DNA of 64,000 nt, taken from NCBI RefSeq assembly GCF_026391055.1, contig NZ_JAPLET010000026.1:372001-436000 (forward strand), written 5' to 3'. Position numbers and translations under genes: made by a program. The notes under the pieces were generated by a model. That model searched no databases and had not been told where the DNA came from. It was given only the letters and a program-made list of their open reading frames with translations. Below, in pieces: positions 24,560-35,300 of the stretch (position 1 is its first letter; the number at the start of each line of letters is the position of its first letter). The DNA is from Spirosoma sp. (lineage in GTDB: Bacteria > Bacteroidota > Bacteroidia > Cytophagales > Spirosomataceae).

Positions 24560-24592
24560 GTAATACTCTTGATTTACTCAACGTTTTTGAAA

Positions 24593-24623
24593 GAAACCTC
24601 CACTGGCCTCCAGTGGAGGTTTC
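24593..24623 (+). terminator. Hairpin terminator after the YtxH pair
   Basis: Perfect 14-bp stem (24593-24606 with 24610-24623, GAAACCTCCACTGG) and a 3-base loop. The T run is short, so it may also be a stability hairpin. Confidence 0.7.
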
Positions 24624-24625
24624 GC

Positions 24626-24658
24626 TTGTTAAAGGGGTTTAACAATCTTTTAATTTTG
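24626..24658 (+). promoter_or_regulatory. Bacteroidota-type promoter of the RND adaptor gene
   Basis: TTG at 24626-24628 and TAATTTTG at 24651-24658 (22 bases apart, slightly long). Predicted leader about 47 nt to the ATG at 24712. Confidence 0.4.
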
Positions 24659-24711
24659 GTTTAAGAGGGGTTTAATTATTGATCTGGACTTTTGTAACGC
24701 AAAACATAGCC

Positions 24712-25929
24712 ATGAACAGACACCCACTTTCCCCGATAAATAGCTACCAAATTTATACTAGGTGGCTCAGATTACGCCATCGATTGGTCTGGATACAGAA
24801 TCAGTTAATCGTTGGGCAGCCTACCAAATTTCTCAGCCCTATCCGGACTGGTATTCAGGTCCTAACAGGCGTTTTGCTGCTGTCGGGTTTAATGAGCTGC
24901 CATAGTGAGTCGAAATCAAATGAAGCCTCTACTGATCCATCCCACCGGGAAACCAACCTGCTCGCCACTGCTACGTTTGATACCGCAAAGCTAGAGAACG
25001 CAAAAAATGAGCTTAACCTGACGGGTAAGATTACCTTCAACCAAGACCAGGTGGTTAAAGTGTTTCCATTGGTAGGCGGCCATATTGAAACCCTGAAGGC
25101 AGACTTAGGTGATTACGTTCGAAAGGGGCAGGTACTGGCCGTAATTCGCTCTGGTGACCTTGCCGACCTCGAACAACAGGCCGTAGCCGCTCGCGGTCAA
25201 TTTGCCGTTGCGCAGAAAAATCAGCAGGTGACAGAAGACATGACCAAAGCCGGTCTAAGTTCACAGAAGGACTTGGTAGCCAGTCAGGAACAGCTGCAAG
25301 CGGCTAAGGGCGAGCTTAACCGTGTTGCCGAACGACGGCGGATCGTTGGTGGTACGGGCTCTGTTTACCTGGTCAAATCCCCCATGAGTGGCTTTATCGT
25401 CGAGAAGTCAGCCTCGTCGGGTATGGAGCTTCGTTCCGATGACCCCGAGAACCTCTTTACCGTGTCTAACCTCGACCACGTTTGGGTATTGGCTAACGTT
25501 TACGAATCCGACCTGGCTAACGTACACGAAGGTGACGCAGCTACAATAACCACAATCTCGTATCCCGACAAGGTTTTCCACGGACGAATTGACAAGATTT
25601 TCAACGTCCTTGACCCCGACAGTAAAACCTTGAAAGTGCGGGTCACGCTCGATAACGCTGATTACCGCCTTAAGCCCGAAATGTTTGCCAACGTAAGCGT
25701 TACTTATGCCGGCCGTGACCAGCGGGTAGCCATTCCGGCAGGAGCTGTTGTATTTGACAAAAACCGAAATTTCGTCGTATTGGCCAATAAGGAGAATCAG
25801 CCTGTCGTTCGCGAAGTCGAAATTTATAAAACCATCGGCACTAAAACTTACCTTTCAAGCGGCATTGCTCCCGGCGATCGGGTCGTAACAACCAATCAAC
25901 TGTTAATCTATAACGCGCTTGGAAGCTGA
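24712..25929 (+). CDS. RND efflux periplasmic adaptor (HlyD/CusB-like), orphan
   Basis: 405 residues. The core is that of a membrane fusion protein: a lipoyl half VVKVFPLVGGHIETLKADLGDYVRKGQVLAVI, a helical hairpin of about 60 residues, the second lipoyl half VKSPMSGFIVEKSASSGMEL, then beta-barrel segments (ATITTISYPDKVFHGRIDKI, LKVRVTLDNADYRLKPEMFANV). A lipobox-like LMSC sits at about residue 62, after an unusually long basic N-terminus of about 45 residues, so either the start is further downstream or the leader is atypical. No RND pump or TolC gene is adjacent, so its partner must be elsewhere. A CusB/CzcB-like metal role is possible but unproven. Confidence 0.8.
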   Translation: MNRHPLSPINSYQIYTRWLRLRHRLVWIQNQLIVGQPTKFLSPIRTGIQVLTGVLLLSGLMSCHSESKSNEASTDPSHRETNLLATATFDTAKLENAKNELNLTGKITFNQDQVVKVFPLVGGHIETLKADLGDYVRKGQVLAVIRSGDLADLEQQAVAARGQFAVAQKNQQVTEDMTKAGLSSQKDLVASQEQLQAAKGELNRVAERRRIVGGTGSVYLVKSPMSGFIVEKSASSGMELRSDDPENLFTVSNLDHVWVLANVYESDLANVHEGDAATITTISYPDKVFHGRIDKIFNVLDPDSKTLKVRVTLDNADYRLKPEMFANVSVTYAGRDQRVAIPAGAVVFDKNRNFVVLANKENQPVVREVEIYKTIGTKTYLSSGIAPGDRVVTTNQLLIYNALGS

Positions 25930-25948
25930 TAATGCACGTAAGTATATT

Positions 25949-25991
25949 CAACGAAAAAGGCCTGCTCAACTCCAGCAGGCCTTTTTCGTTG
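25949..25991. terminator. Bidirectional terminator between adaptor and pyrophosphatase genes
   Basis: 18-bp arms (25949-25966 and 25974-25991) around a 7-base loop, with AAAAAGGCCTGCT/AGCAGGCCTTTTT in the core. It can serve both convergent genes. Confidence 0.9.
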
Positions 25992-26005
25992 GTAATATGG
26001 TTAAA

Positions 26006-28678
26006 TTACTTCTTGGTAACCCGCATTGAAATCCGGCGATTCTGCGCCCGGCCTTCTTCGGTATCGTTCGATGCTACAGGGTGCTCCTGCCCATAGCCTT
26101 CAGCTTCCAGACGGCTTTTGTCGATGCCCAGCTTTTCGAGTTCAGCCTCTACTGACGTAGCCCGTTCGCCCGACAGTTTCAGATTAGCATTGGCGTTACC
26201 GGTATTATCCGTATAACCGCCCACTTTAATGTTCACATTCGGATACGCTTTTAAAATCTGGGCTACATTACCTAACTGCACCTGAGACTCTGGCTTTAGA
26301 GTGGCTTTACCGGTTTCAAACGTTAGTCGGTCAAAATCGAACCAGGTCTCTTTGTCAACCGCCTTATCGGAGTTGATGAACTCAATGAGCTGCTCTTCAA
26401 TTTTACCAACGCCCGACAAATTCAGATCGACACCGGTTTTTTCGTTTTTGAACTTCAGCACATTTTCCGTTACCGTTATATTCTCGGCGGCCGTTGATTT
26501 CTCCAGGTCAACACCATGCATTCCACCCTGTGCCGTGATACCTTCCCGATTACCTTCGCTCGCTGAGGTCGATTTAACCGCGATGTACGGCGCAATGACA
26601 AGCGATACGATCGACATCAGTTTGATCAGAATATTCATGGATGGTCCGGATGTATCTTTAAACGGATCGCCAACAGTATCGCCCGTAACTGACGCCTTGT
26701 GTGGCTCCGATTTTTTGTAAAACATCTCACCATTGATCAGTACGCCTTTTTCGAAGGATTTCTTGGCATTATCCCAGGCACCACCGGCGTTATTCATAAA
26801 AATGCCCATCAGTACGCCCGATACCGTCACACCGGCCAGCACACCACCGAGTACCTCGGGGCCAAAAATAAAGCCCACAATAACGGGAACTGTCAGAGCA
26901 ATCGCGCCCGGCAAGATCATCTCACGAATCGACGCCTGTGTTGAAATAGCTACGCACTTTTCATATTCGGGCTTGCCCGTTCCTTCCATAATGCCCGGAA
27001 TTTCGCGGAACTGACGACGTACTTCCTCAACCATCGCCATAGCCGCACGGCCCACAGCCGCAATAGCAAGTGACGAGAAGATGTATGGAATCATACCGCC
27101 CACAAATAAGCCGGCCAGTACATCGGCCTTGTAGATATCAATAGCCGAGATGCCCGACAAACCCACAAAAGCTGCAAACAGAGCCAGGGCCGTCAAAGCA
27201 GCCGAGGCAATGGCAAACCCTTTACCACTCGCGGCTGTCGTGTTCCCAACGGCATCCAGAATGTCGGTACGACCACGAACCTCTTCGGGCAAATAACTCA
27301 TTTCGGCAATACCACCGGCATTATCGGCAATAGGTCCGAAGGCGTCGATGGCAAGCTGCATAGCGGTAGTCGCCATCATACCGGCGGCCGAAATAGCCAC
27401 CCCATATAAACCGGCAAAGTGATATGACGTATAAATACCGGCAGCCAGCACTAGAATTGGCAACACCGTCGATTCCATACCGACCGACAGACCGCCAATA
27501 ATGTTGGTAGCCGCTCCCGTTGCCGACTGACGAATGATCGACAGAACCGGACGACGGCCCATAGCTGTATAGTATTCCGTAATAATGCTCATCAGCGCAC
27601 CTACTACCAAACCCGTTACAATGGCATAAAATACATCCATACGTGTAAATTCAACACCCCGGATTTCCATTGTGCCGGTCGGCAGCATAGCATTAACAAG
27701 GAAGTACGATGCCACCAGCGTAATACCGATTGACGCCCAGTTACCTAGGTTCAGGGCAGCCTGTACATTACCGTTATCATCTTTCACGCGAACCAGATAG
27801 GTCGCAATAATGGAGAAAATCAGACCCAGACCAGCAATTACCATCGGCAGTACAATGGGCGCATGACCCATAATCGGATCATTTTGAATGACGATCTCAC
27901 GACCCAGTACCATCGTGGCCAGAATGGTAGCCACATACGAGCCAAATAAGTCAGCACCCATACCAGCAACGTCACCTACGTTATCGCCTACGTTATCGGC
28001 AATGGTTGCCGGGTTGCGCGGGTCATCTTCCGGAATACCGGCTTCTACTTTACCCACAAGGTCAGCACCAACGTCGGCAGCTTTAGTATAGATACCACCG
28101 CCCACCCGCGCAAACAGGGCAATCGATTCGGCACCTAGCGAGAAGCCCGCCAATACTTCGAGGGCTTTCTCCATGGGTAGACCGTTAACGTCGCCCGATG
28201 GCTCAACATATAATTTATAGAGAACAATGAACAGACTACCCAGACCCAGCACGGCAATACCGGCAACACCGATTCCCATCACAGAACCACCCGTAAATGA
28301 TACCTCAAGGGCCTTGGTCAGACTTGTGCGTGCGGCATGAGCAGTACGAACGTTTGCCTTCGTAGCTATATTCATACCAATGTACCCGGCCAGCGCCGAC
28401 AGGAACGCGCCGAGAATAAAAGAAAACCCAATAAGTGGGCTGGAATTTGGCACCAGGCTACCCATATAAGCCAGCAAAAGCGCTACAATGATGCCGAAAT
28501 AAGTAAGAACACGCCACTCTGCTTTAAGAAAGGCAATCGCTCCATCAGCAATGTAGCCTGCAATTTCCTGCATCCTAGCGTCACCGGCTTCCTGCTTCGA
28601 AACCCACATAAATTTGGTAAACATCACCAGCAGGCCTATAATGCCAAGGATGGGGACCAGATAAACACTGTAATTCAT
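26006..28678 (-). CDS. hppA: Membrane proton-translocating pyrophosphatase fused to an OmpA-like domain
   Basis: 890 residues. Residues 1-690 are a complete membrane pyrophosphatase with about 16 helices and the active-site blocks GGGIYTKAADVGADLVGKVE, DDPRNPATIADNVGDNVGD and GNTTAASGKG. The Ala in GNTTAA is the mark of potassium-dependent enzymes. The gate residue on helix 6 is Gly246 (ADLFGSY), and a Glu sits on helix 5 (Glu184 in GAESIALFAR), the arrangement reported for the Flavobacterium johnsoniae-type proton pumps. Residues about 770-890 are an OmpA-like peptidoglycan-binding domain (KVGGYTDNTGNANANLKLSGERA, EGYGQEHPVASN, RAQNRRISMRV) after a charged linker. The usual length is about 700-750 residues. 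Hydrolysis of PPi would drive ion export, and the C-terminus faces the periplasm. It has a promoter at 28713-28746. Confidence 0.92.
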   Translation of the reverse strand: MNYSVYLVPILGIIGLLVMFTKFMWVSKQEAGDARMQEIAGYIADGAIAFLKAEWRVLTYFGIIVALLLAYMGSLVPNSSPLIGFSFILGAFLSALAGYIGMNIATKANVRTAHAARTSLTKALEVSFTGGSVMGIGVAGIAVLGLGSLFIVLYKLYVEPSGDVNGLPMEKALEVLAGFSLGAESIALFARVGGGIYTKAADVGADLVGKVEAGIPEDDPRNPATIADNVGDNVGDVAGMGADLFGSYVATILATMVLGREIVIQNDPIMGHAPIVLPMVIAGLGLIFSIIATYLVRVKDDNGNVQAALNLGNWASIGITLVASYFLVNAMLPTGTMEIRGVEFTRMDVFYAIVTGLVVGALMSIITEYYTAMGRRPVLSIIRQSATGAATNIIGGLSVGMESTVLPILVLAAGIYTSYHFAGLYGVAISAAGMMATTAMQLAIDAFGPIADNAGGIAEMSYLPEEVRGRTDILDAVGNTTAASGKGFAIASAALTALALFAAFVGLSGISAIDIYKADVLAGLFVGGMIPYIFSSLAIAAVGRAAMAMVEEVRRQFREIPGIMEGTGKPEYEKCVAISTQASIREMILPGAIALTVPVIVGFIFGPEVLGGVLAGVTVSGVLMGIFMNNAGGAWDNAKKSFEKGVLINGEMFYKKSEPHKASVTGDTVGDPFKDTSGPSMNILIKLMSIVSLVIAPYIAVKSTSASEGNREGITAQGGMHGVDLEKSTAAENITVTENVLKFKNEKTGVDLNLSGVGKIEEQLIEFINSDKAVDKETWFDFDRLTFETGKATLKPESQVQLGNVAQILKAYPNVNIKVGGYTDNTGNANANLKLSGERATSVEAELEKLGIDKSRLEAEGYGQEHPVASNDTEEGRAQNRRISMRVTKK

Positions 28679-28712
28679 AGAAATAGGTAGAAGTTTAAGA
28701 GTTGATTGCCCG

Positions 28713-28746
28713 CAAAGATAGAATTTGCCTCTGCATTACGGCCAAA
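28713..28746 (-). promoter_or_regulatory. Bacteroidota-type promoter of hppA
   Basis: On the minus strand TTTG (28746-28743), 22 bases, then TATCTTTG (28720-28713), an exact TAnnTTTG box. The start point near 28706 gives a leader of about 28 nt. Confidence 0.55.
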
Positions 28747-28911
28747 CTCAGGGCAAAATCATTGACTTTTTTTGAGGTTTTTTTCGGTTATTCAAGGAGT
28801 TTACCGGTTACACGGATGCAAATCGGGCTAACATTTGGAAGTAGCGGACAGGCTGCGTAGGTTCATAGAAAAACAGGCTAGCCTAATAAATCCTATTGAA
28901 TTTACTATATT

Positions 28912-31900
28912 ATGCAGAATATCCGTTTGCCATTGTACGTATTATTAAATATACAATTCTGCCTTATATCCATTTACCCAAACGCAGCCCACTCGGGCAT
29001 TGCTGATTCCCTCCGAGTAGTGGTTAAAGAGGGAACCAATATGGCCGCCGACCTCTCACCCGATAAACGACAGATTACCATCGACTTACAGGGAACCATA
29101 TGGATTTTACCTGCAACAGGTGGCATTGCTAAACCATTGACCGATCACCTTGGCGACTGCCGACAGCCCAGTTGGTCGCCGGATGGACAACGGATTGCCT
29201 TCCATTCTTTCTGGGACGGGAGGTACCATATATGGGCGATTTCGGCTAAGGGCGGCAAACCTCAGCAGCTTACAACCGGACTCTATGATGATCGCGAACC
29301 GCACTGGTCACCGGATGGGAATCACCTGATTTTTGCCTCCGACAGAAGTGGCAATTACGATATCTGGCAGCTAAATCTGGCCGATGCAACACTAACCCAG
29401 CTGACCAACGGCTCCGGTAATGAGTTTAACCCGGCTTACGCGCCGGATGGCAAACAGATCGCTTATATTTCGGATCGGACGGATGCGCCCGGCGTTTACA
29501 TCCTGCCATTAGGCGGTACCGAAAAGCTGGTTGCTCCCACACTGAGTAAACTGGCCGGTGTAGCCTGGCAACCCGATGGGTCGAAGTTGTTTTACAATTT
29601 GCTGAATAACACCCAAAGCGGATTAACAACGGTGTCTGTTACCGACGGTAAAACACAGATGCTAACGAAAGCCACAGAAGATGTTTTCCCATTTCGGACC
29701 AGTTGGTTTTCGGCCGATACTTATTTATACACGGCCGATGGGCTCTTAAAACGGTGTCGGTTGGGTAGTACGACGGCTCAGATCATCCCGTTTCAGGTGG
29801 TCATTGCGTTGCCCCGGAACACTTACAAACGAAAAACCTATGACTTCGACAGCCGGAAACCTAAGCAGGTGAAAGGTATTAAAGGGCCGGCTATCTCGCC
29901 TGATGGCAAACAAATTGCGTTTGCCGCCCTGGGCGACCTATGGCTCTTGACTAAAGGCAGCAAAACCCCTGAACGTCTTACCCAAGGGCAGTCGATGGAA
30001 GTCGAACCCGGCTGGTCACCGGATGGTACAAAGCTGACCTATGTATCTGACCGAAACGGGAACATGGACGTCTGGATTCGTGACTTAAAAACCGGACAAG
30101 ACCGGCTTCTGGTAAACATGTCCGACGACCTCCATTACCCAACCTGGTCACCAGATGGCAGTAAGATCGCCTTTTACCAAAGCGACCCACGAAATGCATG
30201 GGGCCGCAGCACACTGTACGTAGCCGATGTCACATATACAGCCGACGTGACCGCTCCTAAAACCAGAAAGCTGCACGAATCCTTATTCGTTCCAAGCCAG
30301 GCAAGCTGGTCGGCAGATGGAAAGACGCTTGCTGTCTCGGCCCTTCACCCCTACTCGTCGCGCTACCGCGAGGGGGTGAGTGAGGTGCTGCTCCTCTCCT
30401 TCGACGGAAAAAACGACCGCTATGTGTCGCCCGCACTCAACCATAGTCTGGCCACCAGGGGGCAGAATGGACCTGTCTGGTCGCCGGACGGCACCAAAAT
30501 GGCGTATGTGCTTGATGGCCTGCTGTGGATTACGGATGTTAAACCGGATGGCACCCCGGTTGGAACACCCCGCCAGTTAACCACCGAGCAGGCCGAAACC
30601 CCTACCTGGACAAGCGATTCGAAAAGCTTACTATTTCTGGCAACAGACACCTTTAAACAGGTTTATCTGGAAGATGGCCACATTGAAACTCACCCCATGG
30701 ACCTATTCTGGACAATCACTCAGCCTACCGGAACGGTTGTTGTCCATGCCGGGCGCTTATTCGATGGGACGGCCAACACCTACCGTACCAACGTTGACAT
30801 AATAATTGACGGGCACCGAATCAAGGCGATTCTCCCGCACCAGGCTGGTCGTTCGGGTAAATTAATCGATGCCTCAACAAAAACGGTTATTCCAGGCTTG
30901 TTTGAGATGCACACCCATCAGCACTCAATGGTAGGTGAAAAAATCGGTCGGTTGTGGTTGTCCTTCGGCATCACTTCCATTCGCGAACCCGGCGCCGATC
31001 CCTACGATGCCCTCGAGCGCAAAGAATCCTGGGCCAGTGGTGTACGACCCGGTCCCCGGCAATTCTTTACCGGCGGCTTAACCGATGGCAACCGGATTTA
31101 TTATGGTGCCGCTACCAGCATCAACTCCGACGAGCAGCTTGACCGTGAACTCAACCGAGCCGTACAATTGGACTATGACCTAATCAAAACCTACGTTCGG
31201 ATGCCCGATGATAAACAGCAGCGAATTACGGCCTTTGCCCACGCCCACGGATTACCGGTATCATCTCATGAGATTTTTCCGGCTATGCGCTACGATGTCG
31301 ATGCCGTAGAACACATTGGAGGAACGAGTCGGCGGGGGTATTCGCCCAAGATTACGGCCATGAACCACAGCTACCAGGATGTAATTCAGTTACTGGCCAA
31401 ATCGGGCATGAATATAACCCCTACAGCTTCCCTGCAAGGGGGGTTCTCGGTGCTTACTACCAATGACCCAAGCCTACTAGAAAACCGGCAGTATAAGACA
31501 TTCTATTCAGAAGAATATACGAATGCCCTGCAGGCCGGTTCAGCGCAGTACGCCAAGCTGAGTCCGGGTTACCTAAGCAACTTCGGCAATCTCCAAAAAG
31601 GTGTAAAAGCCCTTATTGACGCCGGCGCCCATGTCACAACCGGCACCGACAGTCCTTTTGTCCCCTACGGCATGAGCCTGCACACAGAGCTTCAATCGTT
31701 TGTGAGTGCGGGGCTTACCCCCTATCAGGCCTTGCGCTCGGCTACATTATGGGCGGCCGAAACCGTGGGCGTCAGTAAAGATCTTGGATCGGTTGAACCG
31801 GGCAAGCTAGCCGATCTAATTATTGTTGACGGCGATCCACTCACCCATATAAAGGACGCACTCAATGTAAAGCAGGTTATTCGAAACGGCGAAGTCATAC

Positions 31901-31929
31901 CCATTGACCAGCTACTCGCCCGCCCCTAA
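28912..31929 (+). CDS. Secreted TolB-like propeller fused to amidohydrolase
   Basis: 1005 residues. A signal-like start (cleavage near AHSG, about residue 28) is followed by two sets of TolB/WD40 blades to about residue 600 (repeated WSPDG words: QPSWSPDGQRIAF, EPHWSPDGNHLIF, EPGWSPDGTKLTY, YPTWSPDGSKIAF). The metal-dependent amidohydrolase domain runs from about 610 to the end, with HAGRLFDG, IPGLFEMHTHQH (His667, His669), HAHGLPVSSHE, VEHIGG and TGTDSP (Asp913), ending KLADLIIVDGDPL. This two-domain type is widespread in Bacteroidota and is probably a periplasmic peptidase or imidazolone/prolidase-like hydrolase; the substrate is unknown. It is a single gene with its own terminator. Confidence 0.85.
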   Translation: MQNIRLPLYVLLNIQFCLISIYPNAAHSGIADSLRVVVKEGTNMAADLSPDKRQITIDLQGTIWILPATGGIAKPLTDHLGDCRQPSWSPDGQRIAFHSFWDGRYHIWAISAKGGKPQQLTTGLYDDREPHWSPDGNHLIFASDRSGNYDIWQLNLADATLTQLTNGSGNEFNPAYAPDGKQIAYISDRTDAPGVYILPLGGTEKLVAPTLSKLAGVAWQPDGSKLFYNLLNNTQSGLTTVSVTDGKTQMLTKATEDVFPFRTSWFSADTYLYTADGLLKRCRLGSTTAQIIPFQVVIALPRNTYKRKTYDFDSRKPKQVKGIKGPAISPDGKQIAFAALGDLWLLTKGSKTPERLTQGQSMEVEPGWSPDGTKLTYVSDRNGNMDVWIRDLKTGQDRLLVNMSDDLHYPTWSPDGSKIAFYQSDPRNAWGRSTLYVADVTYTADVTAPKTRKLHESLFVPSQASWSADGKTLAVSALHPYSSRYREGVSEVLLLSFDGKNDRYVSPALNHSLATRGQNGPVWSPDGTKMAYVLDGLLWITDVKPDGTPVGTPRQLTTEQAETPTWTSDSKSLLFLATDTFKQVYLEDGHIETHPMDLFWTITQPTGTVVVHAGRLFDGTANTYRTNVDIIIDGHRIKAILPHQAGRSGKLIDASTKTVIPGLFEMHTHQHSMVGEKIGRLWLSFGITSIREPGADPYDALERKESWASGVRPGPRQFFTGGLTDGNRIYYGAATSINSDEQLDRELNRAVQLDYDLIKTYVRMPDDKQQRITAFAHAHGLPVSSHEIFPAMRYDVDAVEHIGGTSRRGYSPKITAMNHSYQDVIQLLAKSGMNITPTASLQGGFSVLTTNDPSLLENRQYKTFYSEEYTNALQAGSAQYAKLSPGYLSNFGNLQKGVKALIDAGAHVTTGTDSPFVPYGMSLHTELQSFVSAGLTPYQALRSATLWAAETVGVSKDLGSVEPGKLADLIIVDGDPLTHIKDALNVKQVIRNGEVIPIDQLLARP

Positions 31930-31959
31930 GGTTGGCAACGTCGTAAAGTAAGTTCTCCT

Positions 31960-31998
31960 AAAGCGCTCTCCAGCCTACTGCCGGAGAGCGCTTTTTTT
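31960..31998 (+). terminator. Intrinsic terminator after the amidohydrolase gene
   Basis: Stem AAAGCGCTCTCC (31960-31971) pairs with GGAGAGCGCTTT (31983-31994), followed by more T. Loop of 11 bases. Confidence 0.9.
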
Positions 31999-32308
31999 CT
32001 AAAGTAGTGCCTGAGTAGTTTTGACATAGAGCAGCGCCACCGTCAATGATTTTTCAGTTAACAAATCTGTACAGATTTCTCTGCTGAATACATGCTATAT
32101 CGCTCAAATACAGTGTGTCCATTATAAATATCAAAAAAGTAGAATATTTGGATTAAAATGGAATTAAAATATAATTTATCTTTATTTTAATTGTATACAT
32201 AAAATATAGTATCAATTTTAATTAAAAATTAAAAATTATATTCTGTATGTTCATAGCCAGATAGGATTCTGTAAGTTTTCTGTACTACTTTCTAACTTCA
32301 ACTAAGCT
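31999..32308. other. AT-rich leader and promoter region of susC
   Basis: 310 bp; 32120-32250 is extremely AT-rich. A TACTACTTTCTAAC stretch at about 32281-32294 is the closest thing to a TAnnTTTG box. No hairpin or coding frame is evident. Confidence 0.5.
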
Positions 32309-35300
32309 ATGATAAGATTATTACTCATGAGTCTGCTCCTGGTAGTCTCAAGTTTTTCGAATGGATGGGCGCAAGGCCGGAAGGTCAGCGGCACGGTCAC
32401 TGCCGACGAAGGGATAGGCGGATTTGCCGGTGCTACTATTGTTGTGAAAGGCACATCTATAGGAACTGTAACGGACGCAAAAGGCGAGTACACCTTGACT
32501 GTGCCGCAGACTGGTGCAATTCTTGTTTTCTCTGCCGTAGGTATGCAAAGTGTTGAAGAAGCAATTGGCGGGCGCAGTCAGATTAACGCTCAATTGAAAA
32601 CTGACACAAAACAGCTCAATGAAGTCATCATCACTGCGCTAGGGGTAAAAGAAGAACGTGATAAGTTTGCGTCATCCGTTTCGACAGTTGGCGGTAAAAA
32701 CATAGCTCAGTCTGGCGAAACGGGTCTGCTATCCGGCTTAAGCGGTAAGGCATCGGGCGTTGTTATCACCAAGAGTGGCGGTGACCCGGGCGCTGGAGCC
32801 TATATTCAAATTCGGGGCCAGAATACCATCAACGGTAATGCCCAGCCACTTTTTATTGTCGATGGCATACCCGTCAGTAACTCAAACTTCAATGATGGCT
32901 CGGCCGCTGGCAACGCTATCGTTCAGCAATCCCGGATCAACGACATCAACCCCGAAGATGTTGAAAGCATGGAAGTGCTGAAAGGGGCGTCGGCAGCCGC
33001 TCTGTGGGGTACCCGTGCCGCCAACGGGGTTATTGTCATCACGACCAAAAAAGGAAAGGACTCGAAGGGTAAAGTCAATATTTCGTTCAAATCGACGGTT
33101 TCGTTTGACAAAGTCAATAAAATGCCGCCCCTTCAGACTACCTACGGGCAAGGGAGTGGCGGCTTTTTCAGACAGGGCAACAAGTATAGCTACGGCGACC
33201 TGATTGCCGAGCGGTCGGGAGGACAGGACACCTACATCACCGACCCCAACGCAGCAGGCTATCAGGGCTTTGTTACGTTCGCGGACGGAACAAAGCGGTA
33301 CGCCATTGCCTCTGGTAATGCAACAAACCCGCATGGTGGCAAAAACTCGAAAGATACGTTTGACCACACAAGCGATGTTTTCCAGACAGGTCATTACACA
33401 GACAATGCCGTTAACATCAGCGGAGGCAATGCCCGGTCTAACATTGCCATTAGTTACTCGAACTTAAGTCAGGATGGGATTATCAAAGCATTCAGCAACT
33501 ACCAGCGCAACACGGCCCGGTTTAATGCCAGCAACCAGTTTACGGAGTGGTTCCGGGCATCGGCTTCAGCTTCGTATACAAAAGTCTCGTCATCCCGGGT
33601 TCAGCAGGGCGATAACCTCGACGGTATTCTGCTCGGTGGTACCCGTACTCCTTCCGATTTTAACAACCAATACTATACCGGCACCTATACGGATGAGTCG
33701 GGGCAGGTATTTAATGATGCACACGTCTCGTACCGGAATCCGCTCGGTATTGATCAGAACACCATTTACTCCAACCCGGTCTGGAATATCAACAACAACA
33801 AAAATACCAGTGATGTTGACCGGATTACGGGTAATGTCGAACTGAACATTACGCCACAATCCTGGCTCTCCATTACGGGCCGTACCGGGATTGATAATTA
33901 CACGGATACCCGTCTGGAACGATTTGCCCGGAATTCCGCGTCATTTCTTACGGGTCTTTTGTCGAAAAACTGGATAACGGAGAAGCAATTCAACACCGAT
34001 GTATTCGCCAATGCCAACAAGACATTCAGCAATAATTTCAGCGGGTCTGTGCTGGTTGGCGTGAACTATAACAGCCGTCGACTGGCTACCTTATCAGACC
34101 AGATCACCAGTTTGATCGTACCAACAGCTCCCGATATTCTGACCAATGCGCTAAACTCAAACCTATCGGCCAACAACTACAACCAGCTCATTCGGACATA
34201 CGCCTATTACGGCCAGGCTGAAGTACAGGCCTACAATATGCTGTTCCTCACCCTGACCGGACGGAGCGAAAGTGCTTCGACATTCGGCGCTAAAACGAAC
34301 AGCAGCTTCTTTTTCCCATCGGCGGCTCTGGCCTGGCAGTTCAGTAAGTTGAAAGGTCTGGAAAACAGCTCAATTCTGAGCTTCGGTAAACTTCGGCTTA
34401 CCTGGGGACAGGTGGGTATTCAACCTCAACCGTATCAGAACTTTACCACCTTTACGCCAGCCACTTTCGGCGACAGTTACGCAAACGGTCTTTCCTCAGC
34501 CAGTTCGTTATATGGTGGTGGTTATGTGCGCAGTACAACAGCAGGCAACGACTTCCTAAGACCGGAGCGTAAGACTGAAAGCGAAGTCGGGGTAGACCTG
34601 CGCTTCCTGAACAACCGGTTCACCTTTTCTGCCACCTACTACGACAACCAAACGAACGACGTAATTCTGTCGCTGCCTGTGCCGTACGAAACTGGCTATA
34701 CGGTCCGTAACATCAATGCGGCCCAGTTGTCGAACAAAGGCATAGAACTCGATGCCAGTGCTGATGTGGTGCAGAAAGGAAACGTTAAGTGGAACCTGTC
34801 GGCTAATTTCTCGGAGAACCGCAACAAAGTATTATCGCTGGCAGGCGCTACCGCTTACACACTCCCCAACAGTTACGCCGGGCAGTCGCTGATTGCCGGT
34901 CAGCCTTTCGGGGTGTTCTATGGTACTGACTTTTTGAAGGATGAGTCGGGCAAGTACATCCTGGATGCGAACGGTTTCCCACAGGGCGGCACCAGCAACG
35001 AAATTGTTGGCAACCCAAACCCCAAGTGGCGGGGTGGCCTGGGGAGTACTTTCTCCTACAAAAATCTATCACTGTATGTGTTGTTCGATAAAGTATACGG
35101 CAATGATTTTTACAACGGTACGCGGGGTGCGCTTTACCTGATCGGTACACATGGCGATGTGGGCAATACGGCCGTAGCCCCAGCCGGTGGCATCAAAGAT
35201 TATAACGGCAAGACGATTGCTGCCGGCACGAAGTTTCAGGGCAACATTACCGACTTCGGTGCTGGGCCAGTAGCCCTCACCCAGGCCTGGTATCAGGGAC

